Source: Azonexaceae bacterium s22
GTDB lineage: Bacteria; Pseudomonadota; Gammaproteobacteria; Burkholderiales; Rhodocyclaceae
Length of the DNA: 64,000 nucleotides
Reading direction: 5' to 3'
Assembly (NCBI GenBank): GCA_016617495.1
Contig: WYCU01000006.1
Span: 179,573 to 243,572, forward strand
Position numbers and translations under genes: made by a program
The notes under the pieces: generated by a model
What the model was told of the DNA's origin: nothing
Databases searched by the model: none
Seen by the model: only the letters and a program-made list of their open reading frames with translations
Part shown: positions 45,884-54,908 of the stretch, one piece after another
Layout of the letters: each line of letters opens with the position of its first letter
How positions within the stretch are numbered: position 1 is the stretch's first letter

Positions 45884-47047
45884 TCAGTGCTCGCGGCCGT
45901 CGACCCGGGCCCGGAAGAGTTGCGGCACGATGCGCGTGGCCAGCAGTCCGTAAGCAGCCAGCCAGCAAGCGGCGGCAAGGTCGAGCCAGCGCAGGTAGGC
46001 GGCGGGTAGCCACTGCGGGCCGACGACGCGCAGGATCAGCGCCAGCATCATCAGGTAAAGCACACGCTTTTCAACCGGACCGAACACGATCTTGCGCCCG
46101 GTGTGGCCGTTGGCAATGCGGATGAGCATGGCCGGGATAACGAGGCCCATGGCGCCAAAGGTGAAGAGATGTACGGACACGGTGCCGACCCAGCCGGTGG
46201 CGCCGGGGGGCGGCAGGGCGTCGACGAGCAGTTGCCCGGCAATGGCCAGATAGCCGATGTACATGACGCCGATCTCGATGCGGGTAAAGGCCTTGGCCGG
46301 GTGCCAGAAAAAGAATCGGCCGAGGAGCAGGACGGCCAGCAGGAGTTCGAGGCCGCGGGCCAGCGGGAGCGGGAAGAAAGGCGCGAAAACGAGCAGGAGG
46401 CCAAGCGCCTTGATGGCATTGTCGAGTGCCGGCTTGCGCAGGATGTCGACCTGGAAGGCGCCACGCATGAACTGGGTGAGCGTGCGCTCGAACATAATCA
46501 GGAAGGCCAGCCGGAAAAGGCCGAGCGTCATCGCCCAGCCAGCGTTGAAGTGTTCCGGCATCAGCAGCAGGCTTTTGGCGACGATGAACAGTGGCAGGGC
46601 AGCGAGGAAGAAAAGGTTATCGCGCCGATAGCTGTCACTGTCGCGGTGGCGTAGCAGCGTGGCGAGCAGCAGGCCGACGATGCCTGCCAGGAAGGCATGG
46701 CTGCCGATGAGCCAGAGCGGCGTTGGCCAGGCACCACCGAAGGCCAGGGTGGCGCGCTCCAACAGCCAGGCCGCGACCAGCGCCATCAGGATGCCGCCGT
46801 GGTAGCCCCGGATGCCCACCCAATTTTTTGTGGCGGTGAGCAAGAAACCGCCAAGCACGGCCCAGCCAAAGCCATAAAACATTTCGTGGGCGTGCCATTG
46901 CACGGGCGAAAGCGGGCTGTCGGGCGCCGGCAGCGTCCCACGGAAAATGAGCACCCAGAGGATGGGGAGCAGGGCGCCGGCGATGCAGGCGAGGCTGAAG
47001 AAGGGGCGGAAGCCGACGAGCCAGAGCGGATGGGCAGGGGAAAACAT
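45884..47047 (-). CDS. NnrS-family heme-copper membrane protein
   Basis: 387 residues from the ATG at 47047, twelve membrane helices. MFSPAHPLWLVGFRPFFSLA and PLSPVQWHAHEMFYGFGWAVLGGFLLTA are NnrS signatures with conserved histidines. NnrS proteins are linked to nitric oxide tolerance and denitrification. No nor or nir genes are in the window, and I see no clear FNR/Dnr box upstream. The start has a weak ribosome-binding site. Confidence 0.9.
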   Translation of the reverse strand: MFSPAHPLWLVGFRPFFSLACIAGALLPILWVLIFRGTLPAPDSPLSPVQWHAHEMFYGFGWAVLGGFLLTATKNWVGIRGYHGGILMALVAAWLLERATLAFGGAWPTPLWLIGSHAFLAGIVGLLLATLLRHRDSDSYRRDNLFFLAALPLFIVAKSLLLMPEHFNAGWAMTLGLFRLAFLIMFERTLTQFMRGAFQVDILRKPALDNAIKALGLLLVFAPFFPLPLARGLELLLAVLLLGRFFFWHPAKAFTRIEIGVMYIGYLAIAGQLLVDALPPPGATGWVGTVSVHLFTFGAMGLVIPAMLIRIANGHTGRKIVFGPVEKRVLYLMMLALILRVVGPQWLPAAYLRWLDLAAACWLAAYGLLATRIVPQLFRARVDGREH

Positions 47048-47128
47048 GGTGGGACCGTAGTTTTTGATCAGCGCGCACTTTGGCATGGCGTGGCCATGCC
47101 AGGCTTTGATACAGCGCAATCGCGCCGG

Positions 47129-47827
47129 TTAGCGTTTGCGTGCGCCGACAGGGGCGAGCCGCAGATCGACGGCAACCGGCTGGCCATCGACCAGCGCCGG
47201 GGTGACGGTGGTACTGGTGTAGAGCAGCTTGCCGCGGCGCTCGATGCGGCCGGCGGCGGTGATGTGGGCTTTGGGGCCGATCAGGTCGCGGTCAATGACC
47301 ACTTGGAACGGCACCGGCGGGGTGCGCCCGACGAGTTCGATGCGTTGCTCGGCCAGCGTGAGGGCGCGTGCGCCTGCCCGGCTGGTGTCCTGGATGCGCA
47401 CGATCAGCACGGCGTCGGCCGGCAGGGCTTTTTGCGGGGGAAAGCTGACCTGACCGGCGAGGTCGATAAAGCTCGATGCGGCGGCCGGGGGCGTGGGGCG
47501 TGCCGGGGCGGAACCGACGGCGCAGTGGCGAATGACGCCCGAGCCGTCTTCGAAATAGGCTTCGTCGTCCTTGGTGTGCAGGCGGATTTGTTCACTGCGG
47601 TAAAGCGCACCGGAAGCGGCGGGCACCTGAGGCAGGACCAGCGGTTTGTCGCCGAACATGAATTGGGCTTGGGTGCGTCCCTCGGCATCGTTTGCAAAGC
47701 GGACGGCCAGCTGGCTGCCATCGTCGCAGGTGTAATTGACCAGCGCCGTTTCGGCGTGGGCCGGCGCGCAGGCGAGGGCGGCGAGGAGCAGCAGGGACAG
47801 GGGGAAGGTAACGCGGATTGATTTCAT
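47129..47827 (-). CDS. Exported protein with MliC-like and YbaY-like domains
   Basis: 232 residues from the ATG at 47827, which overlaps the bpt stop by four bases. Signal peptide (about 1-25), then an MliC-like lysozyme-inhibitor region ([27 protein letters not shown]) and a YbaY-like region ([35 protein letters not shown]). The two domains are usually separate lipoproteins; no lipobox is seen here. It may protect against host or predator lysozyme in the periplasm. Co-transcription with bpt and aat appears incidental. Confidence 0.75.
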   Translation of the reverse strand: MKSIRVTFPLSLLLLAALACAPAHAETALVNYTCDDGSQLAVRFANDAEGRTQAQFMFGDKPLVLPQVPAASGALYRSEQIRLHTKDDEAYFEDGSGVIRHCAVGSAPARPTPPAAASSFIDLAGQVSFPPQKALPADAVLIVRIQDTSRAGARALTLAEQRIELVGRTPPVPFQVVIDRDLIGPKAHITAAGRIERRGKLLYTSTTVTPALVDGQPVAVDLRLAPVGARKR

Positions 47828-48570
47828 TTCGCTGGGGGCTCGGGTTGCAGGCGTTGCCATTGGCCGCCGATCAGGCCTTCAATGGGGCGGAAGCGCGCTT
47901 TATAGGCCATTTTTCGGCTTTCGGCGATCCAGTAGCCGAGGTAGAGGTAGGGCAGGCCGAGGGCATTGCACTGGGCTGCCTGCCAGAGGATGTTGTAGGT
48001 GCCGAAGCTCGCGCCGGGGAGATCGGGGTCGAAGAAGGTGTAGACCGAGGAGAGGCCGTCGTCGAGTACGTCGATGATGCTGACCATGCGAACCGCGCCG
48101 TTTTCCGAAAATTCGACCAAACGGGTATCGACCCGGCTTTGCAGCAGGAATTGGCCGTATTGCTCATGGCTGTCTTCGTCCATGCCGCCACCGGCATGGC
48201 GCGCGTTCTGGTAACGCGTGTACAAGTCGAAGTGCGCTTCGCGAAAGACCAGCGGCATTTCCCGGACGGCCAGTCCGGCGTGTTGGCGCAGCGCCCGGCG
48301 TTGCGCCCGGTTCGGTTCCAGTTCGCGGACCGGCAGGCGTACGGGCACACAGGCATGGCAACCGTCGCAATGGGGCCGGTAGGTGAACAGGCCGCTGCGG
48401 CGGAATCCGCGGCGAACCAGCAGGCTATAGATTTCGCTGTCGATGAAGTGCGCGGGCGCGGCCACTTGCGAGCGCGCTTCACGGTCATCGAGATAGCTGC
48501 AGGGATACGGCGAGGTCGAGTAGAACTGCAGCAGCGAATAGGGCAGGTGGGAGTCGTCAGGCAGGGACAT
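47824..48570 (-). CDS. bpt: Aspartate/glutamate leucyltransferase
   Basis: 248 residues. N-terminal ATE domain with cysteines ([31 protein letters not shown]) and C-terminal domain ([45 protein letters not shown]). It adds leucine from Leu-tRNA to proteins with N-terminal Asp or Glu, marking them for ClpS/ClpAP. It lies six bases after aat, the usual pair for the bacterial N-degron pathway. Confidence 0.93.
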   Translation of the reverse strand: MSLPDDSHLPYSLLQFYSTSPYPCSYLDDREARSQVAAPAHFIDSEIYSLLVRRGFRRSGLFTYRPHCDGCHACVPVRLPVRELEPNRAQRRALRQHAGLAVREMPLVFREAHFDLYTRYQNARHAGGGMDEDSHEQYGQFLLQSRVDTRLVEFSENGAVRMVSIIDVLDDGLSSVYTFFDPDLPGASFGTYNILWQAAQCNALGLPYLYLGYWIAESRKMAYKARFRPIEGLIGGQWQRLQPEPPAK

Positions 48571-48576
48571 GCGCTG

Positions 48577-49281
48577 CTACCAGTTCAGGTCAAGGCCGGC
48601 CAGGGACCAGCGCTGCCGGTTGTGCGGTCCGCGTGTCAGTGCAGCGAGTTTTCCGAGAAACTCCTGGCGGGGAATCTCACGGCCGCCGAGTGAGGCAAGG
48701 TGCGAAGTGTGCATCTGGCAATCGATCATCCCGAAGTCGTGGGCAAGAAGATAGGACACAAGATGGGCGAAGGCAATCTTCGAAGCATTGCTGCGCCGGG
48801 AAAACATCGACTCGCCGTAAAACATGCGCCCGATGGCCAGGCCGTACAGGCCGCCGACCAGATTGCCTTCTGCATAAACTTCGACCGAGTGCGCCCACCC
48901 GAGTTCATGCAGGCGGATATAGGCGGCCTGCATGTCCGGGCTGATCCAGGTACCCCGCTGCCCCGGGCGGGGGGTTGATCCGCACGCACCGATCACGGCC
49001 GGAAAAGCGTGGTCGAAACGCACGTTGTAGTCGGCATTGCGGAGCGTTTTGCCGAGCGAACGGCTCCGGCGGAATTCCTGCGGAAAGAGCACCATGCGCG
49101 GCGCCGGGCAATACCAGAGGGGAAAGCCTTCATGCGTTCCCCAGGGAAAGATGCCGTTCAGGTAGGCATCGAGGAGGCGCGCAGGCGAGAGGTCGCCGCC
49201 AATGGCGAGGAGCCCGCCGAGTTCTTCACTGGCCGTCTCGACCGGGGGAAAGGGGTCGAGTTGGCCAAGAAACGGAATCAT
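48577..49281 (-). CDS. aat: Leucyl/phenylalanyl-tRNA-protein transferase
   Basis: 234 residues. FPPVETASEELGGLLAIGGDLSP, YLNGIFPWGTHEGFPLWYCPAPRMVLFP and GRMFYGESMFSRRSNASKIAF are hallmark Aat segments. It adds Leu or Phe to proteins with N-terminal Lys or Arg. Cytosolic. First gene of aat-bpt-MliC/YbaY on the minus strand; fbpC ends 16 bases upstream and may be co-transcribed. Confidence 0.96.
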   Translation of the reverse strand: MIPFLGQLDPFPPVETASEELGGLLAIGGDLSPARLLDAYLNGIFPWGTHEGFPLWYCPAPRMVLFPQEFRRSRSLGKTLRNADYNVRFDHAFPAVIGACGSTPRPGQRGTWISPDMQAAYIRLHELGWAHSVEVYAEGNLVGGLYGLAIGRMFYGESMFSRRSNASKIAFAHLVSYLLAHDFGMIDCQMHTSHLASLGGREIPRQEFLGKLAALTRGPHNRQRWSLAGLDLNW

Positions 49282-49296
49282 CGCCTTGCGGGAATC

Positions 49297-50424
49297 TCAG
49301 GAACGCGCTGCGTCGTTCATCCACGTGACCGGACGGGCGGCCGGGGTGGCGGTTTTTTCGTCCGTCCGCTTGAAGGCGATGACATGGTCGGCATCGAGCC
49401 GGATGCCGATCTTTTCGCCCAGCGCATGGTTGTGATGGGAAGGAACGAGCGAGAGAACTTCCGTACCGCTGGTGAGGCGCAGCGTGTACAGGATATCGGC
49501 CCCGCGGAAGGCCTTGTGCAGCACTTCCGCCTGCACGGTGCTGGCATCGTCGTGCACGATGTCGTCGGGGCGCAGGAGGATGTCCACGCGGCAGCCCTTG
49601 TCGCAACCGGTACAGGTTTCGTTGCATTCGACCGGCGTATCGGAAACGAGGGTGCCCAACTCCATGCGCACGCTATTGCCTTCGCCGACTTCGCCGGGTA
49701 CCAGAACGCCCTGGCCGATGAAGTCCGCCACAAAGCGGTTGGCGGGGCGGTGGTAGAGGTTGTAGGGGATGTCCCATTGCTGGATGCGCCCCTCGTACAT
49801 GATGCCGATTTCATCGGCCATGGCGAAGGCTTCGTGTTGGTCGTGGGTGACCATGATGGCGGTCGATCCCTCGCGCTTGAGAATTTCACGCACTTCGACT
49901 GACAGGCGCTCACGCAAACCGACGTCGAGATTGGAGAAGGGTTCGTCGAGGAGGATCAGTTCCGGGCGCGGCGCCAGCGCACGGGCCAGCGCAACGCGCT
50001 GCTGCTGCCCGCCGGAGAGTTCGTGGGGGAACTTGTTGCCCTGGCCGTGCAGGCCAACGGTCGCCAGTAGCTGGCGCACGCGAAGATGCGCCTGTTCGCC
50101 CATCTGGCGCCCCAGACCGAACGCGACGTTTTGTTCGACGGTGAGATGCGGAAACAGGGCGTAATCCTGAAAAACCATCCCGATGCGGCGTTTTTCCGGG
50201 GCGATACAATGGCCCGGCTGGCTGACGACCTCGCCATGCAAGCGGATTTCGCCACCGGAAATTTCCTCGAAGCCGGCGATGCAACGAAGCAGGGTGGTCT
50301 TGCCACACCCCGATGGACCGAGCAGGCAGGCAATTCGCCCGCTTTCCAGACAGAAGTCGACGCCATCAACGACAAGATGCTTGCCGTAGCGCTGAACGAC
50401 ACCATTGAGTTCGAGTTGAGCCAT
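49297..50424 (-). CDS. fbpC: Ferric iron ABC transporter ATP-binding protein
   Basis: 375 residues. Walker A GPSGCGKTTLL, Q-loop MVFQDYALFPHL, signature [15 protein letters not shown] and Walker B LILLDEPFSNLD, then a C-terminal TOBE-type region. An unusual cysteine cluster C267-x3-C271-x2-C274-x3-C278 (ECNETCTGCDKGCRVD) lies in that region and could bind a metal or Fe-S centre. It powers the FbpB permease. It is divergent from fbpB, with a Fur-like box in the 30-base gap. Confidence 0.9.
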   Translation of the reverse strand: MAQLELNGVVQRYGKHLVVDGVDFCLESGRIACLLGPSGCGKTTLLRCIAGFEEISGGEIRLHGEVVSQPGHCIAPEKRRIGMVFQDYALFPHLTVEQNVAFGLGRQMGEQAHLRVRQLLATVGLHGQGNKFPHELSGGQQQRVALARALAPRPELILLDEPFSNLDVGLRERLSVEVREILKREGSTAIMVTHDQHEAFAMADEIGIMYEGRIQQWDIPYNLYHRPANRFVADFIGQGVLVPGEVGEGNSVRMELGTLVSDTPVECNETCTGCDKGCRVDILLRPDDIVHDDASTVQAEVLHKAFRGADILYTLRLTSGTEVLSLVPSHHNHALGEKIGIRLDADHVIAFKRTDEKTATPAARPVTWMNDAARS

Positions 50425-50432
50425 GGTGGTCG

Positions 50433-50447
50433 ATTATAATTCGCATT
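50433..50447. promoter_or_regulatory. Candidate Fur box between fbpC and fbpB
   Basis: Minus strand AATGCGAATTATAAT, close to the core of the known Fur consensus (AATGATAATNATTATCATT). It lies in the 30-base divergent gap, so binding would silence both genes. It shares AATGnGAATT with the site upstream of fbpA. Confidence 0.55.
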
Positions 50448-50454
50448 TACTGTC

Positions 50455-52089
50455 ATGCGCGCCGTCACTCACTCTCCCCTGTTGCTTGTTGCCCTCGTGG
50501 TGGCCGCGCTTGCGGCCCTGCCGGTGGCCAGTGTCGGCTTGAATCTGTTCGCCGGGGGAACCAGCGCCACCTGGTCGCATCTGGTGCAGACAGTGCTGCC
50601 CGAATACATTCTCAATTCCTTGTGGCTCTGCCTGGGCGTGGGGGCCGGCGTTGCTTTGGTTGGTGTGGCAACCGCCTGGCTCACCGCCATGCATGAATTT
50701 CCCGGGCGGCGCATGTTCGAGTGGGCACTGGTGCTGCCACTGGCCATGCCGGCTTATGTGATGGCCTATGTCTACACCGATTTCCTGCAATTTGTCGGCC
50801 CGGTGCAGACTGCGTTGCGCGAGACTTTTGGCTGGAAGCACGGGGATTACTGGTTCCCGGACATTCGCACCTTGCCGGGGGCGATGCTGATGTTCGTCTG
50901 TGTGCTCTATCCCTACGTCTATTTGCTGGCGCGCACGGCATTTCTGGAGCGTGCGAGCGGTATGCTGGAAGCTGCCCGGACGTTGGGGATGGGACCATGG
51001 CGTGCGTTTTTTGCGGTCTCCCTGCCGCTGGCACGCCCGGCGATCGCAGCCGGTGTGGCCCTGGCCTTGATGGAAACCTTGGCAGACTACGGCACGGTGG
51101 CGTACTTCGCGGTTAATACCTTCACCACCGGGATTTACCGAGCCTGGTTTTCATTGGGCGACCGTGTGGCTGCCGCACAACTGGCAGCGATGTTGCTGGC
51201 TTTCGTACTCTTTCTGCTGATGGTCGAACGCATTTCCCGGGGGCGGGCGCGTTACCACAATACGACGGGGCGTAACCGGCCGATGCACGGTGCGCGTCTG
51301 CGGGGCCATCGTGGGATATTGGCGGCCGCGTTTTGCGCGTTGCCGCTGGTGCTGGGCTTCCTGTTGCCGGCCGGTTTGCTGCTGCGAATGACGTTGACGG
51401 ATGGCGATGCGCAATTTGGCGAGCGTTTCCTGCTCCTTTCGCGGAACAGTTTTGTCCTTGCGGGGCTCACCGCCATGATTGGTGTTCTCTTGGCCCTGTT
51501 GCTGGCCTACGGCGCCCGTCTCTCGCGAAACGCCCTGGCTCATGGGCTCAACCGCATGGTCGGGTTGGGCTACGCCGTACCGGGCGCTGTTATTGCAGTA
51601 GGTGTGTTGATTCCGGTAACACGCCTGGACAACTGGTTGGCCAGCCAGTGGGCGGAATGGTTTGGTCATAACCCCGGCTTGTTGCTCACCGGCGGCGTTG
51701 CGGCCCTGATTTATGCTTATCTGGTTCGTTTTCTTGCCGTTGCGTTGCATACGGTGGAGTCCAGTCTGGCCAAGATCACGCCAAGCATGGACGATGCCGC
51801 GCGTAGCCTGGGCCTGGGGCAATCGGAGACCCTGCGCCGTGTGCATGCGCCGATGTTGCGCAGTAGCTTGTTGACGGCCGGTTTGCTGGTATTTGTCGAC
51901 GTGATGAAGGAGCTTCCCGCAACGCTGGTCATGCGGCCCTTCAATTTCGATACGCTGGCGACACAAACCTATACGCTCGCTGCCGATGAGCGTTTGGCGG
52001 AAGCCTCGACCGCAGCCTTGGCCATTGTCGTTGTCGGTTTGTTGCCGTTGATTGCGCTATCCCGCCAGATCAGCCGGGCGCGTAAATGA
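50455..52089 (+). CDS. fbpB: Ferric iron ABC transporter permease
   Basis: 544 residues, about twelve membrane helices in two homologous halves. Each half has an EAA loop of binding-protein-dependent permeases (ASGMLEAARTLGMGPWRAFF and MDDAARSLGLGQSETLRRVH). This is the fused double-permease form typical of FbpB/SfuB. It moves ferric iron delivered by FbpA across the inner membrane with FbpC. Convergent with fbpA. Confidence 0.93.
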   Translation: MRAVTHSPLLLVALVVAALAALPVASVGLNLFAGGTSATWSHLVQTVLPEYILNSLWLCLGVGAGVALVGVATAWLTAMHEFPGRRMFEWALVLPLAMPAYVMAYVYTDFLQFVGPVQTALRETFGWKHGDYWFPDIRTLPGAMLMFVCVLYPYVYLLARTAFLERASGMLEAARTLGMGPWRAFFAVSLPLARPAIAAGVALALMETLADYGTVAYFAVNTFTTGIYRAWFSLGDRVAAAQLAAMLLAFVLFLLMVERISRGRARYHNTTGRNRPMHGARLRGHRGILAAAFCALPLVLGFLLPAGLLLRMTLTDGDAQFGERFLLLSRNSFVLAGLTAMIGVLLALLLAYGARLSRNALAHGLNRMVGLGYAVPGAVIAVGVLIPVTRLDNWLASQWAEWFGHNPGLLLTGGVAALIYAYLVRFLAVALHTVESSLAKITPSMDDAARSLGLGQSETLRRVHAPMLRSSLLTAGLLVFVDVMKELPATLVMRPFNFDTLATQTYTLAADERLAEASTAALAIVVVGLLPLIALSRQISRARK

Positions 52090-52091
52090 AA

Positions 52092-52113
52092 ACACCCCGC
52101 AAATGCGGGGTGT
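52092..52113. terminator. Intrinsic terminator between fbpB and fbpA
   Basis: Perfect 10-bp stem ACACCCCGCA (52092-52101) and TGCGGGGTGT (52104-52113), 2-base gap. On the minus strand it continues TTTTCATTT, suiting fbpA; the plus side has a short GGTTTC only. Confidence 0.75.
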
Positions 52114-52135
52114 GTCGGTTTCTCGTTGCCGTGGA

Positions 52136-53152
52136 TTATTTGAATCCGACGCGATCGAAAATCATCTGGGCCTTGACCTGATACATGGCCAGGCTGCCCA
52201 CCGGCAGATCGTCTGCCTTGAATTTTCCAAGGGCTTCCAATGCCGGATTGGCCACCTTGACACCGGCAACCACCGGCCATTCGTTGTTGCCATCGGCAAA
52301 ATAGCGTTGGGCCTCATCGGACGCCAGGTATTCTAGGAATTTGACCGCCGCTTCCTTGTGCGGCGCAGTCTTGAGCATGCCGCCGCCGGAGACGTTGATG
52401 TGGGTGCCCGTCGTTGCCTGATTGGGCCACACGACGCCGACCTGTTCCATGATCTTGGTTTCCTCCGGCTTGGTGGAGCGCATCAAGCGCGCGACGTAGT
52501 AGGTGTTGGAGAGCGCCACACCGCACTCTCCGGCCGCAACCGCCTTGATCTGATCGGTGTCACCACCCTTGGGCGCGCGGGCAAAGTTGGCAACCATGCC
52601 CTTGGCCCATGTTTCGGCTTTGGCTTCGCCTTGGTGGGCGATGATGGAGGCCATTAACGACAGATTGTAGGGGTGGGCACCGGAGCGGGAGCAGACCTTG
52701 CCTTTGAGGCGAGGATTGGCGAGGTCCTCATAGGTTTGGACATCCTCGGCCTTGATTGCCGATTTGTTGTACACGATGACCCGTGCGCGCTTGGAGAAGG
52801 CAAACCAGTCGGCCGTACGAAGATTGGCGGGGATGCGGGTTTCCAGTGTCTTGGAGGTGACCGGGGCAAAGAGGCCAAGCTCATGGGCTTTGGCTAGCCG
52901 CGCGGCATCGACCGTCAAAAAAACATCGGCCGGGCTGTTGCTGCCTTCGTTTTTGATACGTTCCAGAAGTTCGTCTTCCTTGCCTTCGATTCGATTGATC
53001 TTGATGCCGGTCTGTTTGGTGAAATTGGCATAAAGCGCCTCATCGGTCTGATAGTGACGGGCCGAATACAGGTTCAGCACCTTTTCTTCGGCGAGGGCAT
53101 TCAGTGTCGATGCAGCGGCAAGCGCCAGAATCAGTCGAGGGAAGGTTTTCAT
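52136..53152 (-). CDS. fbpA: Ferric iron-binding periplasmic protein
   Basis: 338 residues from the ATG at 53152 (a start nine bases upstream is possible). Signal peptide ending at NALAEE, then LNLYSARHYQTDEALYANF and the double tyrosine SNTYYVARLM that binds Fe(III) in transferrin-like FbpA proteins. It delivers iron to FbpB and FbpC. It is on its own promoter with a Fur-like box 65 bases upstream, not in the usual fbpABC order. Confidence 0.93.
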   Translation of the reverse strand: MKTFPRLILALAAASTLNALAEEKVLNLYSARHYQTDEALYANFTKQTGIKINRIEGKEDELLERIKNEGSNSPADVFLTVDAARLAKAHELGLFAPVTSKTLETRIPANLRTADWFAFSKRARVIVYNKSAIKAEDVQTYEDLANPRLKGKVCSRSGAHPYNLSLMASIIAHQGEAKAETWAKGMVANFARAPKGGDTDQIKAVAAGECGVALSNTYYVARLMRSTKPEETKIMEQVGVVWPNQATTGTHINVSGGGMLKTAPHKEAAVKFLEYLASDEAQRYFADGNNEWPVVAGVKVANPALEALGKFKADDLPVGSLAMYQVKAQMIFDRVGFK

Positions 53153-53216
53153 TCGGATCAACTCCAGGATCGGATTGCAGATGGTGGAGATTCTAACCAG
53201 AACGCAAAAATTGGTA

Positions 53217-53231
53217 AATGAGAATTGTTAC
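53217..53231 (-). promoter_or_regulatory. Candidate Fur box upstream of fbpA
   Basis: AATGAGAATTGTTAC on the plus strand, close to the Fur consensus, 65 bases upstream of fbpA. It agrees with the site between fbpC and fbpB at AATGnGAATT, which strengthens both. Confidence 0.6.
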
Positions 53232-53273
53232 CAAATATGACCCAAAAAAATGCAGCGTCTGCTGCACTCAGGC

Positions 53274-53783
53274 TCAGTTGCCGTCGATGATCCGACGAGC
53301 ACCGTTGTAGCGTTTGATCCAGTAGCTGTCTTCCATGCTTTCGACCCGAACTTCGGCGCCGGTTCGCGGTGCGTGGAGGAAGTGGTTGTCGCCGAGATAA
53401 ATGCCCACGTGGGAAAACGCGCGGCGCATGGTATTGAAGAAAACCAGGTCGCCCGGTTTGAGTTGGCTGGTGTCGATGCGTTCGCCAACCTGGCTCATTT
53501 CGAGCGCAGTACGCGGGAGTTGGGCGCCCAAGCTATTCTTGAACACCAACCGAACGAAGCCGCTACAGTCCAGTCCGGCATTCTCGTCGTTACCGCCGAA
53601 GCGATAACGGACACCGACAAGTTTCAGCCCGTGCAGGATGACATCCTGGGCTGCACTGGTATAACGCTCGAAGAAGGACTGCTGTGGCTCTTCGCTCTTG
53701 CGTGGTTGCTCTGTTGCCTGTGCTGAGGCAACAGATCCGGCAAGTACGCCGGCCGTCAGGAGTGTGGCGAAGAGTTTACGCAT
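53274..53783 (-). CDS. NlpC/P60-family cell wall peptidase
   Basis: 169 residues. Signal peptide (about 1-23), then the papain-like fold with catalytic Cys in GLDCSGFVRLVF, His in FSHVGIYLGDNHFLHA and a third polar residue in the HAPR segment. It likely cuts peptide links in peptidoglycan in the periplasm. It is a minimal one-domain enzyme. The gene is monocistronic. Confidence 0.92.
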   Translation of the reverse strand: MRKLFATLLTAGVLAGSVASAQATEQPRKSEEPQQSFFERYTSAAQDVILHGLKLVGVRYRFGGNDENAGLDCSGFVRLVFKNSLGAQLPRTALEMSQVGERIDTSQLKPGDLVFFNTMRRAFSHVGIYLGDNHFLHAPRTGAEVRVESMEDSYWIKRYNGARRIIDGN

Positions 53784-53911
53784 AAGGCCGGAATGTATGT
53801 GAAAAGCTTCACGCTGTAAAGTATTTGAAAAGTACAGTCGCGAGCATCGAACAACTATGTTCAGCGTCGGTAATTATGAATACAATTTCCCTTCCAAGGA
53901 GCGAGGACACA

Positions 53912-54907
53912 ATGGATTCCTTCAAGGCACTGCTAATCGAGGAACGCGACGGTAAGGTTGCCAACAGTTTTGTCATGCTGGACAAGTCGCGGCTTGACCC
54001 CGGGACCGTGACGATTCGGGTTGCCTATTCAAGCGTCAATTTCAAGGACGCGCTGGCCGCGACGGGCGCTGGCAAGATCATTCGGCGTTTTCCTTGCGTG
54101 GGCGGTATCGATTTGTCCGGCGTGGTTGTGGAAAGCGCCGATTCACGCTTCAAGCCTGGCGATGCGGTGATCGCCACGAGTTTCGATATCGGTGTGGCGC
54201 ACCATGGAGGCTATGCCGAGTTTGCACGTGTGCCGGGCGACTGGGTCGTTCCCCTGCCCGCCGATCTCTCGCTTTACGATGCCATGGCCTTGGGAACCGC
54301 CGGGTTCACTGCGGCGCTTGGCGTTGTGCGCATGGAAGAAAACGGCCTCACGCCTGAAAAAGGTCCGGTAATTGTCACTGGAGCCACAGGGGGGGTAGGC
54401 AGTTTGGCGGTCGATATCCTGGCACGGCGCGGCTACCATGTCGTGGCATTGACCGGAAAAGAAAGTGAAGCCGATTACCTCCGCAACCTGGGGGCGGCTG
54501 AGGTATTGCTGCGCCAGGATCTGGATCTTTCCAAGATTCGTCCGCTGGATAGCGCGCGTTGGGCTGGCGCGGTCGATAATCTTGGCGGCGACATTCTGGC
54601 CTGGATCGCCAGTACGATGATGCAGGGCGGCACGATTGCCAGTATCGGTCTGGCCGCCAGCATGAAATTAAATACGACGGTCGCTCCCTTTATTTTGCGC
54701 GGCGTTTCGCTGCTGGGAATCGACTCCGGGTATATCGGTGAGCCTTACCGTAGTGCGGTGTGGAAACACCTTGCTAGCGATATGCGGCCCCCGCACTTGG
54801 GCAAGATGTCACGCAAAATCGGTTTCGATGAATTGCCAGCGATATTCGATGAGTACATCGCTGGCCGGGCCAAGGGGCGCGTCGTGGTCGAAATTGGTGG
54901 TGCCTGA
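53912..54907 (+). CDS. YhdH/AcuI-type zinc-independent medium-chain reductase
   Basis: 331 residues from the ATG at 53912, preceded by AAGGAGCGAGG; the frame to 53825 is not conserved. SSVNFKDALAATGAGKIIRRFP and the NADPH-binding VTGATGGVGSLAVDILARRG are YhdH/YhfP motifs. Characterised members reduce acrylyl-CoA. It is one base before the response-regulator gene, so the two are co-transcribed. Proximity to prpE, a propionyl-CoA synthetase, would fit acrylyl-CoA to propionyl-CoA chemistry, but this is inference. Confidence 0.88.
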   Translation: MDSFKALLIEERDGKVANSFVMLDKSRLDPGTVTIRVAYSSVNFKDALAATGAGKIIRRFPCVGGIDLSGVVVESADSRFKPGDAVIATSFDIGVAHHGGYAEFARVPGDWVVPLPADLSLYDAMALGTAGFTAALGVVRMEENGLTPEKGPVIVTGATGGVGSLAVDILARRGYHVVALTGKESEADYLRNLGAAEVLLRQDLDLSKIRPLDSARWAGAVDNLGGDILAWIASTMMQGGTIASIGLAASMKLNTTVAPFILRGVSLLGIDSGYIGEPYRSAVWKHLASDMRPPHLGKMSRKIGFDELPAIFDEYIAGRAKGRVVVEIGGA

Positions 54908-54908
54908 A

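Noticed and set aside
47040-47080. FNR/Dnr box upstream of the NnrS-type gene (TTGATCAGCGCGCA)
   Set aside because: Only the left half-site TTGAT matches; the right half ATCAA is absent.
52895-52925. Possible fifteenth copy of the dispersed element in fbpA (ATCGACCGTCAAAAAAACATC)
   Set aside because: Only the right half of the core and the first A-tract match; the left half (TTGTCGCGG) is absent and the codons fit conserved FbpA protein sequence.
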